This document shows positions 7,591 through 17,201 of a stretch of DNA of 57,668 bases, piece after piece. The notes under the pieces were generated by a model. The model had not been told where the DNA came from. It ran no database searches and saw nothing but the letters and a program-made list of their open reading frames with translations. This stretch comes from Fibrobacter succinogenes (GTDB taxonomy: Bacteria > Fibrobacterota > Fibrobacteria > Fibrobacterales > Fibrobacteraceae), in the NCBI GenBank assembly GCA_902794535.1, contig CADBHQ010000022.1:1-57668 (forward strand). Reading direction: 5' to 3'. The position numbers and the translations under genes are program-made. Numbering within the stretch: position 1 is the stretch's first letter; the number at the start of each line of letters is the position of its first letter.

Positions 7591-8868
7591 CTACGGTTCG
7601 TCGGCGTCAATGATGACGCGCTTGACTTCGGCGCCAAGTTTTGCCATTTTAGCTTCGAAGTCTTCGTAACCGCGGTCCAGGTGGTAGATACGGCTGATCT
7701 TGGTTTCGCCTTCGGCGATTAATGCGGCGAGCACAAGTGCGGCAGAGGCGCGCAGGTCGGAGCCCATCACGTCGGCACCTTCCAGCGGGAGGCCGCCCTT
7801 GATGGTGGCGGTGTTGCCGCTGAGCGTAATGTTTGCACCCAAGCGTTCCATTTCGGCCACATGCTTAAAGCGGTCATTGTAGACGGTATCTTGAATTACG
7901 CTGTTGCCCGGAACCGACAGAAGTGTCGCCATGAGGGGCGCCTGCATGTCGGTGGGGTAGCCCGGGAACGGGAGCGTCTGAATCGTAATCGGCTTGAGTT
8001 CCACGTTGCGGGCGTCGACTTCGGCCCAGTCAGGGCCGACGGACACCTTGCAGTTCATATCGCGGAAGGCATCGAGCGTCGAGGCGATGTGTTCGGGAAT
8101 AATCTTGGTGACCTTGACGCGGCCACGCGTAATGGCGGCGCCGCAGAGGAAGGTGCCTGCTTCGATACGGTCGGGAATGGTGACGCCATTACCCGGGCGT
8201 AGGGATTCTACGCCCTGCACCGTAAGGGTGCGCGTGCCGCGACCCTGAATCTTGGCGCCCATACCGATGAGGTAATCGACGAGGTTATCGATTTCTGGTT
8301 CGAGGGCTGCATTTTGCAACACGCTTGTGCCCTTGGCAAGCGTTGCGGCCATCAGCACGTTCACCGTGGCGCCCACGCTCGAAATCGGGAAATGGAATGT
8401 ACCGCCGGGGAGGCGTCCGTCGCAAGTGGCTTCTACGTAGCCGTGAGTCACGGTAATCTTCGCGCCCAGGGCTTCGAGGCCTTTCAGGTGCAAGTCCACA
8501 GGGCGCGGGCCCCAAGCGCAACCGCCCGGGAGAGACACGCGGCAGCGGCCAAAGCGTGCTACCAGAGGACCGAGCACATAGAAGCTTGCGCGCATGGTCT
8601 TTACGAGTTCGTAAGGGGCTTCTAGATGGTCGGCACCACGGGTGTCGATTCTTAAGGTGTGGGCTTCGCCACCGATGTGGCAACCGATTACGCGCAGCAC
8701 ATCGGACATGGTCTTCATGTCTTTGAGGTGCGGAACGTTCGTGATTTCGGAGACGCCGTCGGCCAAGAGGGCTGCTGCCATTACTGCCAAAACTGCGTTC
8801 TTGGCGCCGGAAATTTCAACTTCGCCGTCGAGCGGCTTTTTAACCTGAGGTACAATAAACTGGTACAT
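7591..8868 (-). CDS. murA: UDP-N-acetylglucosamine 1-carboxyvinyltransferase
   Basis: MurA transfers enolpyruvate from PEP to UDP-GlcNAc, the first committed step of peptidoglycan synthesis. The 425-residue protein has the normal length. K23 and N24 of the SGAKNAVL motif are present. The reactive Cys is C117 in LPGGCAWGPRP, so the enzyme should be of the fosfomycin-sensitive type; a Trp replaces the more common Ile after CA. The second half carries the repeated EPSP-synthase-like fold with PTDMQAPLMA and DLRASAALVLAALIAEG. The gene reads alone, leftward. The 143-nt leader contains a TAGGGGC/GCCCCTA palindrome of unknown role. Confidence 0.96.
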   Translation of the reverse strand: MYQFIVPQVKKPLDGEVEISGAKNAVLAVMAAALLADGVSEITNVPHLKDMKTMSDVLRVIGCHIGGEAHTLRIDTRGADHLEAPYELVKTMRASFYVLGPLVARFGRCRVSLPGGCAWGPRPVDLHLKGLEALGAKITVTHGYVEATCDGRLPGGTFHFPISSVGATVNVLMAATLAKGTSVLQNAALEPEIDNLVDYLIGMGAKIQGRGTRTLTVQGVESLRPGNGVTIPDRIEAGTFLCGAAITRGRVKVTKIIPEHIASTLDAFRDMNCKVSVGPDWAEVDARNVELKPITIQTLPFPGYPTDMQAPLMATLLSVPGNSVIQDTVYNDRFKHVAEMERLGANITLSGNTATIKGGLPLEGADVMGSDLRASAALVLAALIAEGETKISRIYHLDRGYEDFEAKMAKLGAEVKRVIIDADEP

Positions 8869-8923
8869 AGTAAAATTAGACTTAAATTTTTTGCATTTAT
8901 AAGATAGTAAAAGTACCGGGTTT

Positions 8924-8939
8924 TAGGGGCGTGCCCCTA
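8924..8939. repeat. 16-bp palindrome in the murA upstream region
   Basis: TAGGGGC-GT-GCCCCTA, arms of 7 bp. It is 55 nt upstream of the murA start and 16 nt from the neighbouring terminator. It could be an operator or part of a larger hairpin: CCGGGTTTT just left of it can pair with AAAACCCGG just right of it. Confidence 0.5.
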
Positions 8940-8954
8940 GGAGAGAGGGTAGAG

Positions 8955-8983
8955 AAAAACCCGGCTGTGTGCAGCCGGGGTTT
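8955..8983 (-). terminator. Terminator of the GYF/RDD gene
   Basis: CCCGGCTG (8960-8967) and CAGCCGGG (8972-8979) form an 8-bp stem with a TGTG loop. Read leftward the stem is followed by TTTTTC, the T-run of an intrinsic terminator for the leftward gene at 9012-9687. Confidence 0.7.
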
Positions 8984-9011
8984 GAACGAGGGAGAAACCT
9001 CTCCCTTTTAA

Positions 9012-9687
9012 TTATTCTTTTTTCTTTCGTCTCTCGTCTTTCGTCTCTCGTCTAATCATATCGTGCACAACTCGTGTGCGGGCGATGTGGTCGTGGAGGG
9101 CGCGGCGCTTGGGGTCGATAAAGACAATCAGGTAGCCAAGGCCGTAGAACATGAGCGTGCATTGCGTAATCAGGCTTGCGATAAAGCGGAGCGAGCATTT
9201 TGCCGGGGGTTGCTGACTTGATGGCGGTAAATGCGATAAAGTAAACGGCCTGAATCACGCCCCAAATAATCAGGAACAGGTGCGTGCCGGGAACGTCAAT
9301 CACCTTGTTCAAGGCCTCTTCGGAGGTGGGATTGCTAATGTAGGCGTTCATGGCGTCGGCGAGGGCGTTCAGGTCAATCGCCTGAACGGCGCTCATGATC
9401 ATCAGAATCAAGACTCCTGTTGCAGACAAAATAACGTTGTCGATAAAGTAGGCGATAGCGCGGACAAAGAATCCGGCGTAATGCTTGCCCTTGTTGTGTT
9501 CGGCGATGATTGCTTCGAGGGCTGCCTTGATCTGTTCTTCTTCGGAAAGCGGGACTTCCTTGGATTCTTCGGTGTCTTTCCAGGCGACCCAGGCTTCCAT
9601 GCCCGAATGCCACACTAAAGTTTCGTCTTTTATTGTGCCGTCTTTTACAAAGTCTGTTACGGTTTCATCTATGTAGTACCAAATCAT
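9012..9687 (-). pseudogene. GYF_2 + RDD membrane protein, frameshifted
   Basis: The N-terminus is a GYF_2-type domain (IWYYIDETVTDFVKDG... LVWHSGMEAWVAW). After it comes an RDD domain starting GFFVRAIAYFIDNVILS, with membrane segments around 9420 and 9270. After SATPGKMLA the frame turns into proline/arginine nonsense and stops at 9052. In the +1 frame from about 9197 the sequence reads RFIASLITQCTLMFYGLGY and then ALHDHIARTRVV, the standard RDD ending, and stops at 9012. About 20-25 residues usual between GKML and the last helix are missing, so a short deletion of length 2 mod 3, not a single lost base, best explains it. The ATG at 9687 fits the GYF start; an ATG at 9741 only adds a poor extension. 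The function of this family is unknown. Confidence 0.8.
9025..9053. repeat. Heptanucleotide tandem repeat, four units
   Basis: Four 7-bp units in a row: TTTCGTC, TCTCGTC, TTTCGTC, TCTCGTC, plus a final T. It lies at the 3' end of the broken GYF/RDD gene. In the restored frame it encodes the charged tail RRETKDERRK. The same family recurs at 44085-44113, with single units at 7552 and 7580. Confidence 0.85.
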
Positions 9688-9730
9688 GATGAGCCATAAT
9701 TTAGAAAAAAAGCTACATTTTGGAGGTATG

Positions 9731-12712
9731 ATGAATTTCAAGATTGGCCAACGCTATGTAAGTCAATCGGAACCTACTCTCGGGCTTGGTATAGTCACCG
9801 AGGTGCAAGACCGTATTGTTAAGATTTCTTTCCCCGCTGTAAGTGATGTCCGTTGCTACCGTTCCATGGGTGCCCCTGTGGACCGCTTTGAACTTTCGGT
9901 GGGCGATACCGCCAAGAGCGAAAAGGGAATGTCTTTTACCGTGGAATCGGTGAAAGAGGTGGACGGCTTGTTGGTGTATACGGGTCGTGCCGGCAGACAG
10001 ATGAAGGAATCTGAACTGAGCGGCAAAATTTCGATTGCGCGCCCGGCGGACCTGTTCAAGGCCCTCATGGAAAACCGCGTGTCGAACAGTGTGCAGTTCG
10101 GTCGCCGCGAATCGGCCATGGAACTTTCTTGCAAGTGGATTTCTTCGCCGGTGCGTGGCATGATTGGCCCGCGTACCTCGATGATTCCGCACCAGTATTA
10201 TTTGTGCCAGCGCGCCTGCGACAGTTCTACGCTCCCGCGCTTGATGCTGTCTGACGAAGTGGGTCTCGGCAAGACGATTGAAGCCGGCATGATTTGGCAT
10301 GCGCTCAAGGCTCGTGGCCGCTTGACCCGTACTTTGATTATTGTGCCCGAAACGCTGAAGCACCAGTGGCTTGTGGAAATGAAGCGCCGCTTTAACCACT
10401 TGTTCACGCTGGTGGACGAAGGCTACATCAAGGGCTTGTTCGTGAACGACGACGATGACCGCCCGAATCCGTTCACGATTGCAAACGATATTATTTGCTC
10501 CATCGACTTCTTGATCAAGCAGCCCGCTTTGATTGAAGACTTGCTCAAGACGACTTGGGACATGGTGATTATCGACGAAGCGCACCACCTGGTTTGCGAA
10601 GACGGATTCACGAGCCACGAATACTTGCTCGCTAACGCCGTGATTCAGCGCTCGAAGGGTGTGCTGCTTTTGACGGGTACGCCGCTGCAGTTCCATCCGG
10701 AATCGCAGTTCAACCGCTTGAAGATGCTCGACCCCGTGCGCTTTGCGGACTACAACAGCTTTATCAAGGACCAGGACGCTTACCGCAAGCTGGTGAACGA
10801 ACTTTCGAAGTTGCCGACGGACCCCGGCCAGACCATGAGCTGGGACGACTTGAACGAATGCGTGCCGAAGAAGTCGATTATTCGCCCGTGGCTTGAACAG
10901 GAAAGCGCAAAGAGCATGCCTGCCGACGAATGGATCCGCCGCATTGTGGATGCTGTGGGTACAGGCTCGGTGGTGTTCCGCAATACCCGTAAGGGCGTGG
11001 GCGGATTCCCGAAGCGCGTGCTCGACGAAATTCCGCTGGAACCGAACAAGAATTACCGCGACATGGTGAACGTGGCTGCCGAAAATGATTTGGACATGTC
11101 CACCGACATTCAGGAAAATGGTTTGCTTTGCACGAGCTATTCCGACGCTTGGGCGCTGGACGAACGCTACGTGTGGCTCAAGGGATTCTTGAAGGAACAC
11201 GCCAACGACAAGGTGCTCCTGATTTGTGAATCGATTCAGGTGGTGCAGGCTCTTGAAACGCTCTTGAACGAATACATGGGCGAGGGCGCGTTCTCGATGT
11301 TCCACGAGAACATGACGATTATGGCCCGCGACAAGGCCGCTGCAAACTTCAGCAGAGAAAACGGCGCGAACCTGTTGATTGCTTCTGAAATCGGTTCCGA
11401 AGGCCGTAACTTCCAGTTTGCTCACCATTTGATTCTGTTCGACTTGCCCCTTGATGCCGCCTTGGTGGAACAGCGTATTGGCCGCTTGGACCGTATCGGT
11501 CAGACCGAAAACATCATTATTCACGTGCCGTATGTGAAGGGCTCTGGCCAGGAAGTTATGTTCCGCTGGTACCACAACGGCTTGAACGCCTTCGGTACTC
11601 CGATGATGAGCGGTGGTGAATTGTTCCTCAAGTACACCGACGAACTGATTGCCGCTTTGGCCGAACCGCAGGCATTGCTCCAGAACTTTGTGGACACGGT
11701 GATTCCGCAGGTCAAGAAAGATTGCGACACCATGCGCAAGAATATCGAAAAGGGCCGCGACCGCTTGCTGGAATTCAACTCCCGCAACCCGGCGAAGGCA
11801 AAAGAAATCACCGACGCCATCTTGAAGATTGATGCCGACAAGGACTTGGAAACTCTCGTGTTCTCGTCGCTGATGGACCGCGGTCTTGAAATTGAAAAGA
11901 GCAAAATCAAGGGCTGCTACATTATCAGCCAAGGCACGCAGGTGGAATCGGGCTCGATTCCTGGCATGCCCGAAAGCGTTGGCATGGCGGGCGCCGGTGG
12001 CGGTGGCCGCGTGACGCAGGCTGTCGGAAACTTTGAAGAAAGCTCGGGCGGTGGCGACGAAGATGCTCGCTTCTGCGATACGTCTAGCTTGACCGTGACC
12101 TTTGACCGCAACGTGGCCATGGTGCACGACGAAGTGGACTTTGTGAGCTTGGAACACCCGCTTTCGCAGGGCGTGATTGACTTTGAAACCTCGCTGGACA
12201 ACGGTGCTGTGGCTTGCAACATCTGGCAGAATTCCGGAATGCGCGGCCTGGTGATGCAGTACAATTTTGCGGTGGACTTCTCGGTGGCCGAAGAATGGGG
12301 CGTGTCGGACCTTGCGGGCCCGCGCTACATTAGCGTGCTTGTGAACCCGACAGGCGAAGACTTGACCGAAAAGGTTCCGGAACTGAAAGCCGCAAGCTTC
12401 AAGGATGTGCCTGTTCCTCAGGGCAATGCCGCTGTGAACATGACGCTCAAGTATTTCGGTAAAGAAGGCCTTGCCATCGCTCGCCGCATTGTGTCTGCCA
12501 AGGCAAAGGAAATTGCCGAAGTGGCCGCTGCCGCTGTCGAAGCCCGCGCCGAGCAGGAATACCAGCGTATGAACCATTTGCTTAGCATGCGTGGCAAGGC
12601 GGGTAACAACACCCAGCTGCAACAGCTCCGCAAGAATGCCCAAGAATGGAAAAAAGTAATTTCGAACCCGCAACTCCGCCTCGATGCAATTAGGCTTTTG
12701 GTGTGTAGGTAA
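9731..12712 (+). CDS. rapA: RapA/HepA, RNA-polymerase-associated Swi2/Snf2 ATPase
   Basis: RapA binds RNA polymerase and helps recycle it. The N-terminus MNFKIGQRYVSQSEPTLGLG matches the RapA N-terminal domain. That choice and GGAGG at 9722 favour ATG 9731, although ATGs at 9686 and 9728 are in frame. Walker A is SDEVGLGKTIEAG (about residue 172), the DEAH box is IIDEAHH (about 280), and helicase motif VI is QRIGRLDRIGQ (about 580). The C-terminal RapA domain follows. A glycine-rich insert (about nt 11950-12075, AGAGGGGR and SSGGGDED) interrupts it. The product is 993 residues against 968 in E. coli. The start region faces the divergent GYF/RDD gene. Confidence 0.93.
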   Translation: MNFKIGQRYVSQSEPTLGLGIVTEVQDRIVKISFPAVSDVRCYRSMGAPVDRFELSVGDTAKSEKGMSFTVESVKEVDGLLVYTGRAGRQMKESELSGKISIARPADLFKALMENRVSNSVQFGRRESAMELSCKWISSPVRGMIGPRTSMIPHQYYLCQRACDSSTLPRLMLSDEVGLGKTIEAGMIWHALKARGRLTRTLIIVPETLKHQWLVEMKRRFNHLFTLVDEGYIKGLFVNDDDDRPNPFTIANDIICSIDFLIKQPALIEDLLKTTWDMVIIDEAHHLVCEDGFTSHEYLLANAVIQRSKGVLLLTGTPLQFHPESQFNRLKMLDPVRFADYNSFIKDQDAYRKLVNELSKLPTDPGQTMSWDDLNECVPKKSIIRPWLEQESAKSMPADEWIRRIVDAVGTGSVVFRNTRKGVGGFPKRVLDEIPLEPNKNYRDMVNVAAENDLDMSTDIQENGLLCTSYSDAWALDERYVWLKGFLKEHANDKVLLICESIQVVQALETLLNEYMGEGAFSMFHENMTIMARDKAAANFSRENGANLLIASEIGSEGRNFQFAHHLILFDLPLDAALVEQRIGRLDRIGQTENIIIHVPYVKGSGQEVMFRWYHNGLNAFGTPMMSGGELFLKYTDELIAALAEPQALLQNFVDTVIPQVKKDCDTMRKNIEKGRDRLLEFNSRNPAKAKEITDAILKIDADKDLETLVFSSLMDRGLEIEKSKIKGCYIISQGTQVESGSIPGMPESVGMAGAGGGGRVTQAVGNFEESSGGGDEDARFCDTSSLTVTFDRNVAMVHDEVDFVSLEHPLSQGVIDFETSLDNGAVACNIWQNSGMRGLVMQYNFAVDFSVAEEWGVSDLAGPRYISVLVNPTGEDLTEKVPELKAASFKDVPVPQGNAAVNMTLKYFGKEGLAIARRIVSAKAKEIAEVAAAAVEARAEQEYQRMNHLLSMRGKAGNNTQLQQLRKNAQEWKKVISNPQLRLDAIRLLVCR

Positions 12713-12715
12713 TCT

Positions 12716-13855
12716 ATGAGTGAATTAAGAAAGAATATTCTCGATGAATCCCGTCGCATTGTCGTAAAGATCGGCTCGCGTATTTTGGTCGACTCCGAAA
12801 AGGGCGGCGTTCGTACCCGCTATATCCAGAAGCTTGCTGGTTCTGTGTCGCGCTTGATGGAAGCCGGCAAAGAAGTTGTGATTGTCACAAGCGGTGCCGT
12901 GGGAACAGGCATGAGCCAGCTCGGTTACAAGGAAAAGCCGACGGTGCTTGCCGAAAAGCAGGCTTGTGCTGCCGTGGGCCAGATTGACTTGATGTATGCC
13001 TACCGCGAAATGTTCCGCTGGATGCAGCTTTCAGTGGGCCAGATTCTTTTGTCTGCTGAAGATTTCCGCGACCGCAACCGCTACAAGAATTTGCAGAACA
13101 CCATCAAGGCAATGCTTGCCCGTAAGATTGTTCCGATTATCAACGAAAACGACTCGCTCGCTGTAGCCGAAATCAAGGTGGGTGATAACGACAAGCTTTC
13201 GAGCGATGTGGCGCTGTTCCTTGATGCCGACTTGCTTTTGATTTTCACGGACGAAGACGGACTCTTCGATGACAATCCGAAGAAGAACCCGAACGCCCGT
13301 TTGCTCCGCTTTGTGCCGGAAATTACGCCTGCTGTTTTGGCCCTTGCGGGTAAGCCCGGTGAAACGGGTTCTGCCGTGAGTACTGGCGGTATGCGCAGCA
13401 AGCTCGAAGCCATCCGTAACGTGACCAAGAGCGGTTGCAATGCGTTCCTCGCCAGTGGCATGAAGGTGTTGCCGCACGAAGTGATATTTGAAAATGCCGA
13501 AGGTACCTTGTTTGTGGGCTCCAAGAAGAAGCTCAATAGTCGTCAGCGCTGGCTCAGCTTCGTGACGACTCCGCGCGGGGCCGTGGTGGTTGACGAAGGT
13601 GGCGTGAAGGCTCTGCGCGAAAAGCATTCTAGCCTGCTCCCCGTGGGCGTTTGCGCCGTCAAGAAACACTTTGACAAGGGCGACCTGATTGAAGTCTTGA
13701 GTCAAGACGGCGAAGCCGTGGCACGCGGTGTCGCAAAGTTCGACAGCGAAACGTTAAAGCTTGTTCTCCGCAAGAAGACTGCCCAGGTTCATGAACTCTT
13801 GGGCAAGGATGTTGCCGACGAACTGATTCACAAGAACGACTTGGTCGTGTTCTAG
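12716..13855 (+). CDS. proB: Glutamate 5-kinase with PUA domain
   Basis: ProB phosphorylates glutamate in the first step of proline synthesis. The kinase domain (about residues 10-260) has KIGSRILVD, VTSGAVGTGMSQLG, the NENDSLAV and GDNDKLSSDVAL substrate motifs and STGGMRSKLEA. A C-terminal PUA domain (about 280-370) has RGAVVVDEGGVKAL. The 379-residue length is normal. It starts 3 nt after the rapA stop, so the two are probably cotranscribed. No proA is visible nearby. Confidence 0.96.
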   Translation: MSELRKNILDESRRIVVKIGSRILVDSEKGGVRTRYIQKLAGSVSRLMEAGKEVVIVTSGAVGTGMSQLGYKEKPTVLAEKQACAAVGQIDLMYAYREMFRWMQLSVGQILLSAEDFRDRNRYKNLQNTIKAMLARKIVPIINENDSLAVAEIKVGDNDKLSSDVALFLDADLLLIFTDEDGLFDDNPKKNPNARLLRFVPEITPAVLALAGKPGETGSAVSTGGMRSKLEAIRNVTKSGCNAFLASGMKVLPHEVIFENAEGTLFVGSKKKLNSRQRWLSFVTTPRGAVVVDEGGVKALREKHSSLLPVGVCAVKKHFDKGDLIEVLSQDGEAVARGVAKFDSETLKLVLRKKTAQVHELLGKDVADELIHKNDLVVF

Positions 13856-13881
13856 TTGAAAATTTGTATCTTGGTAAGCGT

Positions 13882-14589
13882 ATGGAAGAAAATCAGAATT
13901 TGGACGATTTGGCCGAAGAATCGGCGGAACTCCCGAAAGTCGAGAGCCAAGAGGATTTGGCCCGCATTATCCAGGCGCTGGTGTTTGCGTCTCCTGACAT
14001 TGTGACGCTTAAAAAGCTGCGTGAAATTCTGGGTGATTTTCTGGATGCGCGCTTGGTGTCCGATGCTTTGATTGCGGCGAACGATTCGCTGAACAAGATT
14101 AATTCCCCGTTTGAAATTGTGGAACAGGCGGGCGGTTACCGCTTTCGGACCCGCGCCAAGTATTACCCGTGGGTGCGCAAGCTGTTCCCCGAAGCAAACG
14201 CCCGTAGGCTCAGCCAGGCGGCGCTTGAAACCTTGGCGGTCATCGCTTACCAGCAGCCGATTACCAAGGCGGCGATTGAACAGGTGCGTGGCGTGTCGTC
14301 GGTGGATGGCCCGATCCGTAACCTGCTCGACAAGGGCTTTATTGCGCTGGGTAGCCGCGCCGACACGGTGGGAAACCCCTATACCTACGTGACCACGCAG
14401 GAATTCATGAAGTATTTCGGCATTAACCGCATTCCCGAAGACTTGCCGCGACTCCGCGAATTCAGTGAACTTTTGGAAGCCGGCGCCTTGGTGCCGCAGT
14501 ATGCGAAACCCGAATCGGTGAGCCCCGAAGAACCGGTGCAGCCCGAAGAAAATCCGGACCAGGTTGAATTGTCGATGGGAGATGCCTAA
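13882..14589 (+). CDS. scpB: Segregation and condensation protein B
   Basis: ScpB joins ScpA and SMC in the bacterial condensin that organises the chromosome. The product has two winged-helix domains: ARIIQALVFASPDIVTLKKL near the start, and LETLAVIAYQQPITKAAIEQVRGV, the most conserved ScpB stretch, at about residue 120. An acidic tail of about 40 residues rich in Glu and Pro is extra. ATG 13882 is preferred to the TTG at 13864, with GGTAAG just upstream. Its stop overlaps the mutS start (TAATG). scpA is not adjacent, which is unusual. Confidence 0.93.
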   Translation: MEENQNLDDLAEESAELPKVESQEDLARIIQALVFASPDIVTLKKLREILGDFLDARLVSDALIAANDSLNKINSPFEIVEQAGGYRFRTRAKYYPWVRKLFPEANARRLSQAALETLAVIAYQQPITKAAIEQVRGVSSVDGPIRNLLDKGFIALGSRADTVGNPYTYVTTQEFMKYFGINRIPEDLPRLREFSELLEAGALVPQYAKPESVSPEEPVQPEENPDQVELSMGDA

Positions 14590-17201
14590 TGGCTGTGACC
14601 CCGTTAATGCAGCAGTATTACGAGATCAAGAAACAGAATCCCGGCTGCATCTTGTTTTTTAGAATGGGCGACTTCTTCGAACTTTTCGAAGACGATGCCG
14701 TAATTGCCTCGAAGATTTTAGGACTCACGCTCACGAGCCGCAATAACGGCGCCTCGGGAGCAACGCCCTTGTGCGGCTTCCCGCATCATGCTGCAGATCG
14801 CTACGTGCCCAAGATGGTGGCGGCGGGCTACCGCATTGCTATTTGCGAACAGGTAGAAGACCCGAAACTCGCGAAGGGTATCGTCAAGCGCGACATTGTG
14901 GAAATTATCAGCGCCGGTACCGCGATGGACGAGTCGAACCTGAATGCGAAAGAGGCAAATTACCTTTGCGCGTTTATTCCCGAAAAGGATTCGGTCTCGT
15001 TTGCGATTGCCGACGTGACGACCGGTTACTTGGCCGCGTGCAAGAGCTCGGTGCAGGCTTTTGAATGTGAATTCTGCCGCCGTATGCCGAAAGAAGTCGT
15101 GGTGCCCGAAGGAACCGTGATTCCTAGCGGCGTGATGGACTTGATCCGCTCCGAAAACATTCTGGTGACGGAACTTCCGGCTTTCCTGTTCGGCGAAGAT
15201 TCCGCGAAGGATGTGCTGTTTACGCATTTTAAGGTCGAGGCTTTGGACGGTCTCGGCTTGGATGGGCGAGTGGTCGAAACGCAGGTGACGGGAGCGCTTC
15301 TCCAGTACCTGATGGACCAGAAGAAGTCTGAACTTTCGCATTTTACGACGCTCGAGATTCTGAATCTTGACGATTACATGACGCTTGATCCGAGTACGCT
15401 GCGTAACCTGGAGCTAGTGCGCCCGCTGAATGCCGACGACATTAGCAGTACGCTTTGCTATGTGCTCGACTTTACGGTGACTGCCATGGGCGGCCGCAAT
15501 CTGAAGGAGTGGGTGAGCCACCCGCTGATTTCGGTGGACCGCATTAAGGAACGCGAAGAAGCCGTCGAAGAACTCGTCAATAATCCGGTCGCGCTTGACG
15601 AACTGAAGGAATCGCTGACTTCGATTCTCGATATGGAACGCCTGATGGGCCGCGTCGGTTCTGGCCGCGCGAATGCCCGCGACTTGGCGGGCATGGGCCG
15701 TTCGCTTTCGCAGGCATCTAAGGTGGCTGATGTACTTGAGGGCTTGAACTCGCCGATTTTTGAACCGATGCGAGCGGCCCTCATTGCCGCCCGTGGCCGT
15801 GGCGAAGAGCTCCTTTCGCAATTTAACGATGACTTGCCGCTGACCGTTCGCGAGGGCGGCATGATTCGCGCGGGCGCAAATGCGGAACTCGACGCGATGA
15901 ACGAAGACATCAAGGAACGCCGCGAATGGATTGCCTCGCTCGAAGTCCGTGAACGCGAACGCCTCGGAATCCCGAGCCTTAAGGTTGGCTACAACCGCGT
16001 TTTCGGTTACTATATCGAAATTACCAAGGCGCAGATGGCGAAGGCGACCGCCCCGATTCCCGACGAATACATTCGCAAGCAGACGACGGTGAACGGCGAA
16101 CGCTACATTACGCCCGAGATGAAGGAATGCGAATCCATCATCAGTAACGCCGAAGTCAATATTCATGCGCTGGAATACAAGATTTTCTGCGAACTCCGCG
16201 AACGCGTGAACAGCTGGCGTGCCGAACTCCAGGAAATCGCGAATGCGATTGCGCATGTGGATACGCTTTACAGCTTTGCCCGCGCCGCCCGCAAATACAA
16301 TTACGTTTGCCCCGAAGTCTTCGAAGGCTCGGGTATCGAAATCAAGGGCGGTTTCCATCCGGTGATTGTCGCGGTCAATTCTGACTTGGACTTTATCCCG
16401 AACGATGTGAATCTTTCGCCCGAAGCGACCCGCCTGATGCTCATTACGGGCCCGAACATGGCCGGTAAATCGACTTACCTGCGCCAGACGGGACTCATTG
16501 TGCTCATGGCGCAAATCGGCTGCTTTGTGCCGGCAGAAAGTGCCCGCATTGGCGTGGTGGACCGCATCTTTACCCGCGTGGGTGCCAGCGACCGCCTGAG
16601 CCGCGGCCTTTCGACGTTCATGGTCGAAATGATTGAAACCGCGAACATCTTGCGCAATGCGACTTCGCACAGCTTGGTGCTTCTCGACGAAATCGGTCGC
16701 GGAACCAGTACCTTTGACGGCCTCTCGATTGCGTGGGCGATTGTGGAAACTCTGCACGATGAACCGGCCCGCGCTGCCATCACGCTGTTTGCAACGCATT
16801 ACCACGAGCTCACGGGCCTTGTGGAAAGCCTTGAACACGCCGGAAACTTCCAGGTGGGCGTTCAGGAAAAGGGCGACAAGCTCATCTTCTTGCACAAGAT
16901 TCTTGAAGGCGCTTGCGATTCTAGCTACGGTATTCACGTGGCCGAAATGGCGGGCCTCCCGAACAACGTGCTCCGCCGCGCCCGCAAGATTCTCTTGCGC
17001 CTCGAAAAGCAGAAGATTGACCCGAGTGATGGCGCTACCCACAAGAAGCTCATGGAAAAGCCGCAGGTCGACCTGTTCGCACCTCCCGACGAATTTACGC
17101 AGCTCCTGAAGGAAGAAATCCGTCGCCTGAAACCCGAAGAAATGACTCCGATTCAGGCGCTCCAATGCCTGATGGACCTGAAGGAGCATTACGGGAAATG
17201 A
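14589..17201 (+). CDS. mutS: DNA mismatch repair protein MutS
   Basis: MutS recognises mismatches and starts repair. At 870 residues it has the MutS1 length. The mismatch-binding FFRMGDFFELFEDDA (Phe-x-Glu) is at about residues 20-34. The connector, lever and clamp domains follow. The ATPase carries Walker A TGPNMAGKSTYLRQ (about 620), the Walker B/signature LLDEIGRGTSTFDG (about 697) and FATHYHEL. A C-terminal helix-turn-helix is present (LKPEEMTPIQALQCLMDLKE). It is translationally coupled to scpB and to the following HD protein by 1-nt and 4-nt overlaps. Confidence 0.97.
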   Translation: MAVTPLMQQYYEIKKQNPGCILFFRMGDFFELFEDDAVIASKILGLTLTSRNNGASGATPLCGFPHHAADRYVPKMVAAGYRIAICEQVEDPKLAKGIVKRDIVEIISAGTAMDESNLNAKEANYLCAFIPEKDSVSFAIADVTTGYLAACKSSVQAFECEFCRRMPKEVVVPEGTVIPSGVMDLIRSENILVTELPAFLFGEDSAKDVLFTHFKVEALDGLGLDGRVVETQVTGALLQYLMDQKKSELSHFTTLEILNLDDYMTLDPSTLRNLELVRPLNADDISSTLCYVLDFTVTAMGGRNLKEWVSHPLISVDRIKEREEAVEELVNNPVALDELKESLTSILDMERLMGRVGSGRANARDLAGMGRSLSQASKVADVLEGLNSPIFEPMRAALIAARGRGEELLSQFNDDLPLTVREGGMIRAGANAELDAMNEDIKERREWIASLEVRERERLGIPSLKVGYNRVFGYYIEITKAQMAKATAPIPDEYIRKQTTVNGERYITPEMKECESIISNAEVNIHALEYKIFCELRERVNSWRAELQEIANAIAHVDTLYSFARAARKYNYVCPEVFEGSGIEIKGGFHPVIVAVNSDLDFIPNDVNLSPEATRLMLITGPNMAGKSTYLRQTGLIVLMAQIGCFVPAESARIGVVDRIFTRVGASDRLSRGLSTFMVEMIETANILRNATSHSLVLLDEIGRGTSTFDGLSIAWAIVETLHDEPARAAITLFATHYHELTGLVESLEHAGNFQVGVQEKGDKLIFLHKILEGACDSSYGIHVAEMAGLPNNVLRRARKILLRLEKQKIDPSDGATHKKLMEKPQVDLFAPPDEFTQLLKEEIRRLKPEEMTPIQALQCLMDLKEHYGK

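Noticed and set aside
9025..9053. CRISPR array
   Set aside because: The repeats are 7 bp, directly adjacent and without spacers; no cas gene is in the window.
9713..12673. 986-codon open frame antisense to rapA
   Set aside because: It mirrors rapA along its full length, is rich in His/Arg/Val and shows no motif.
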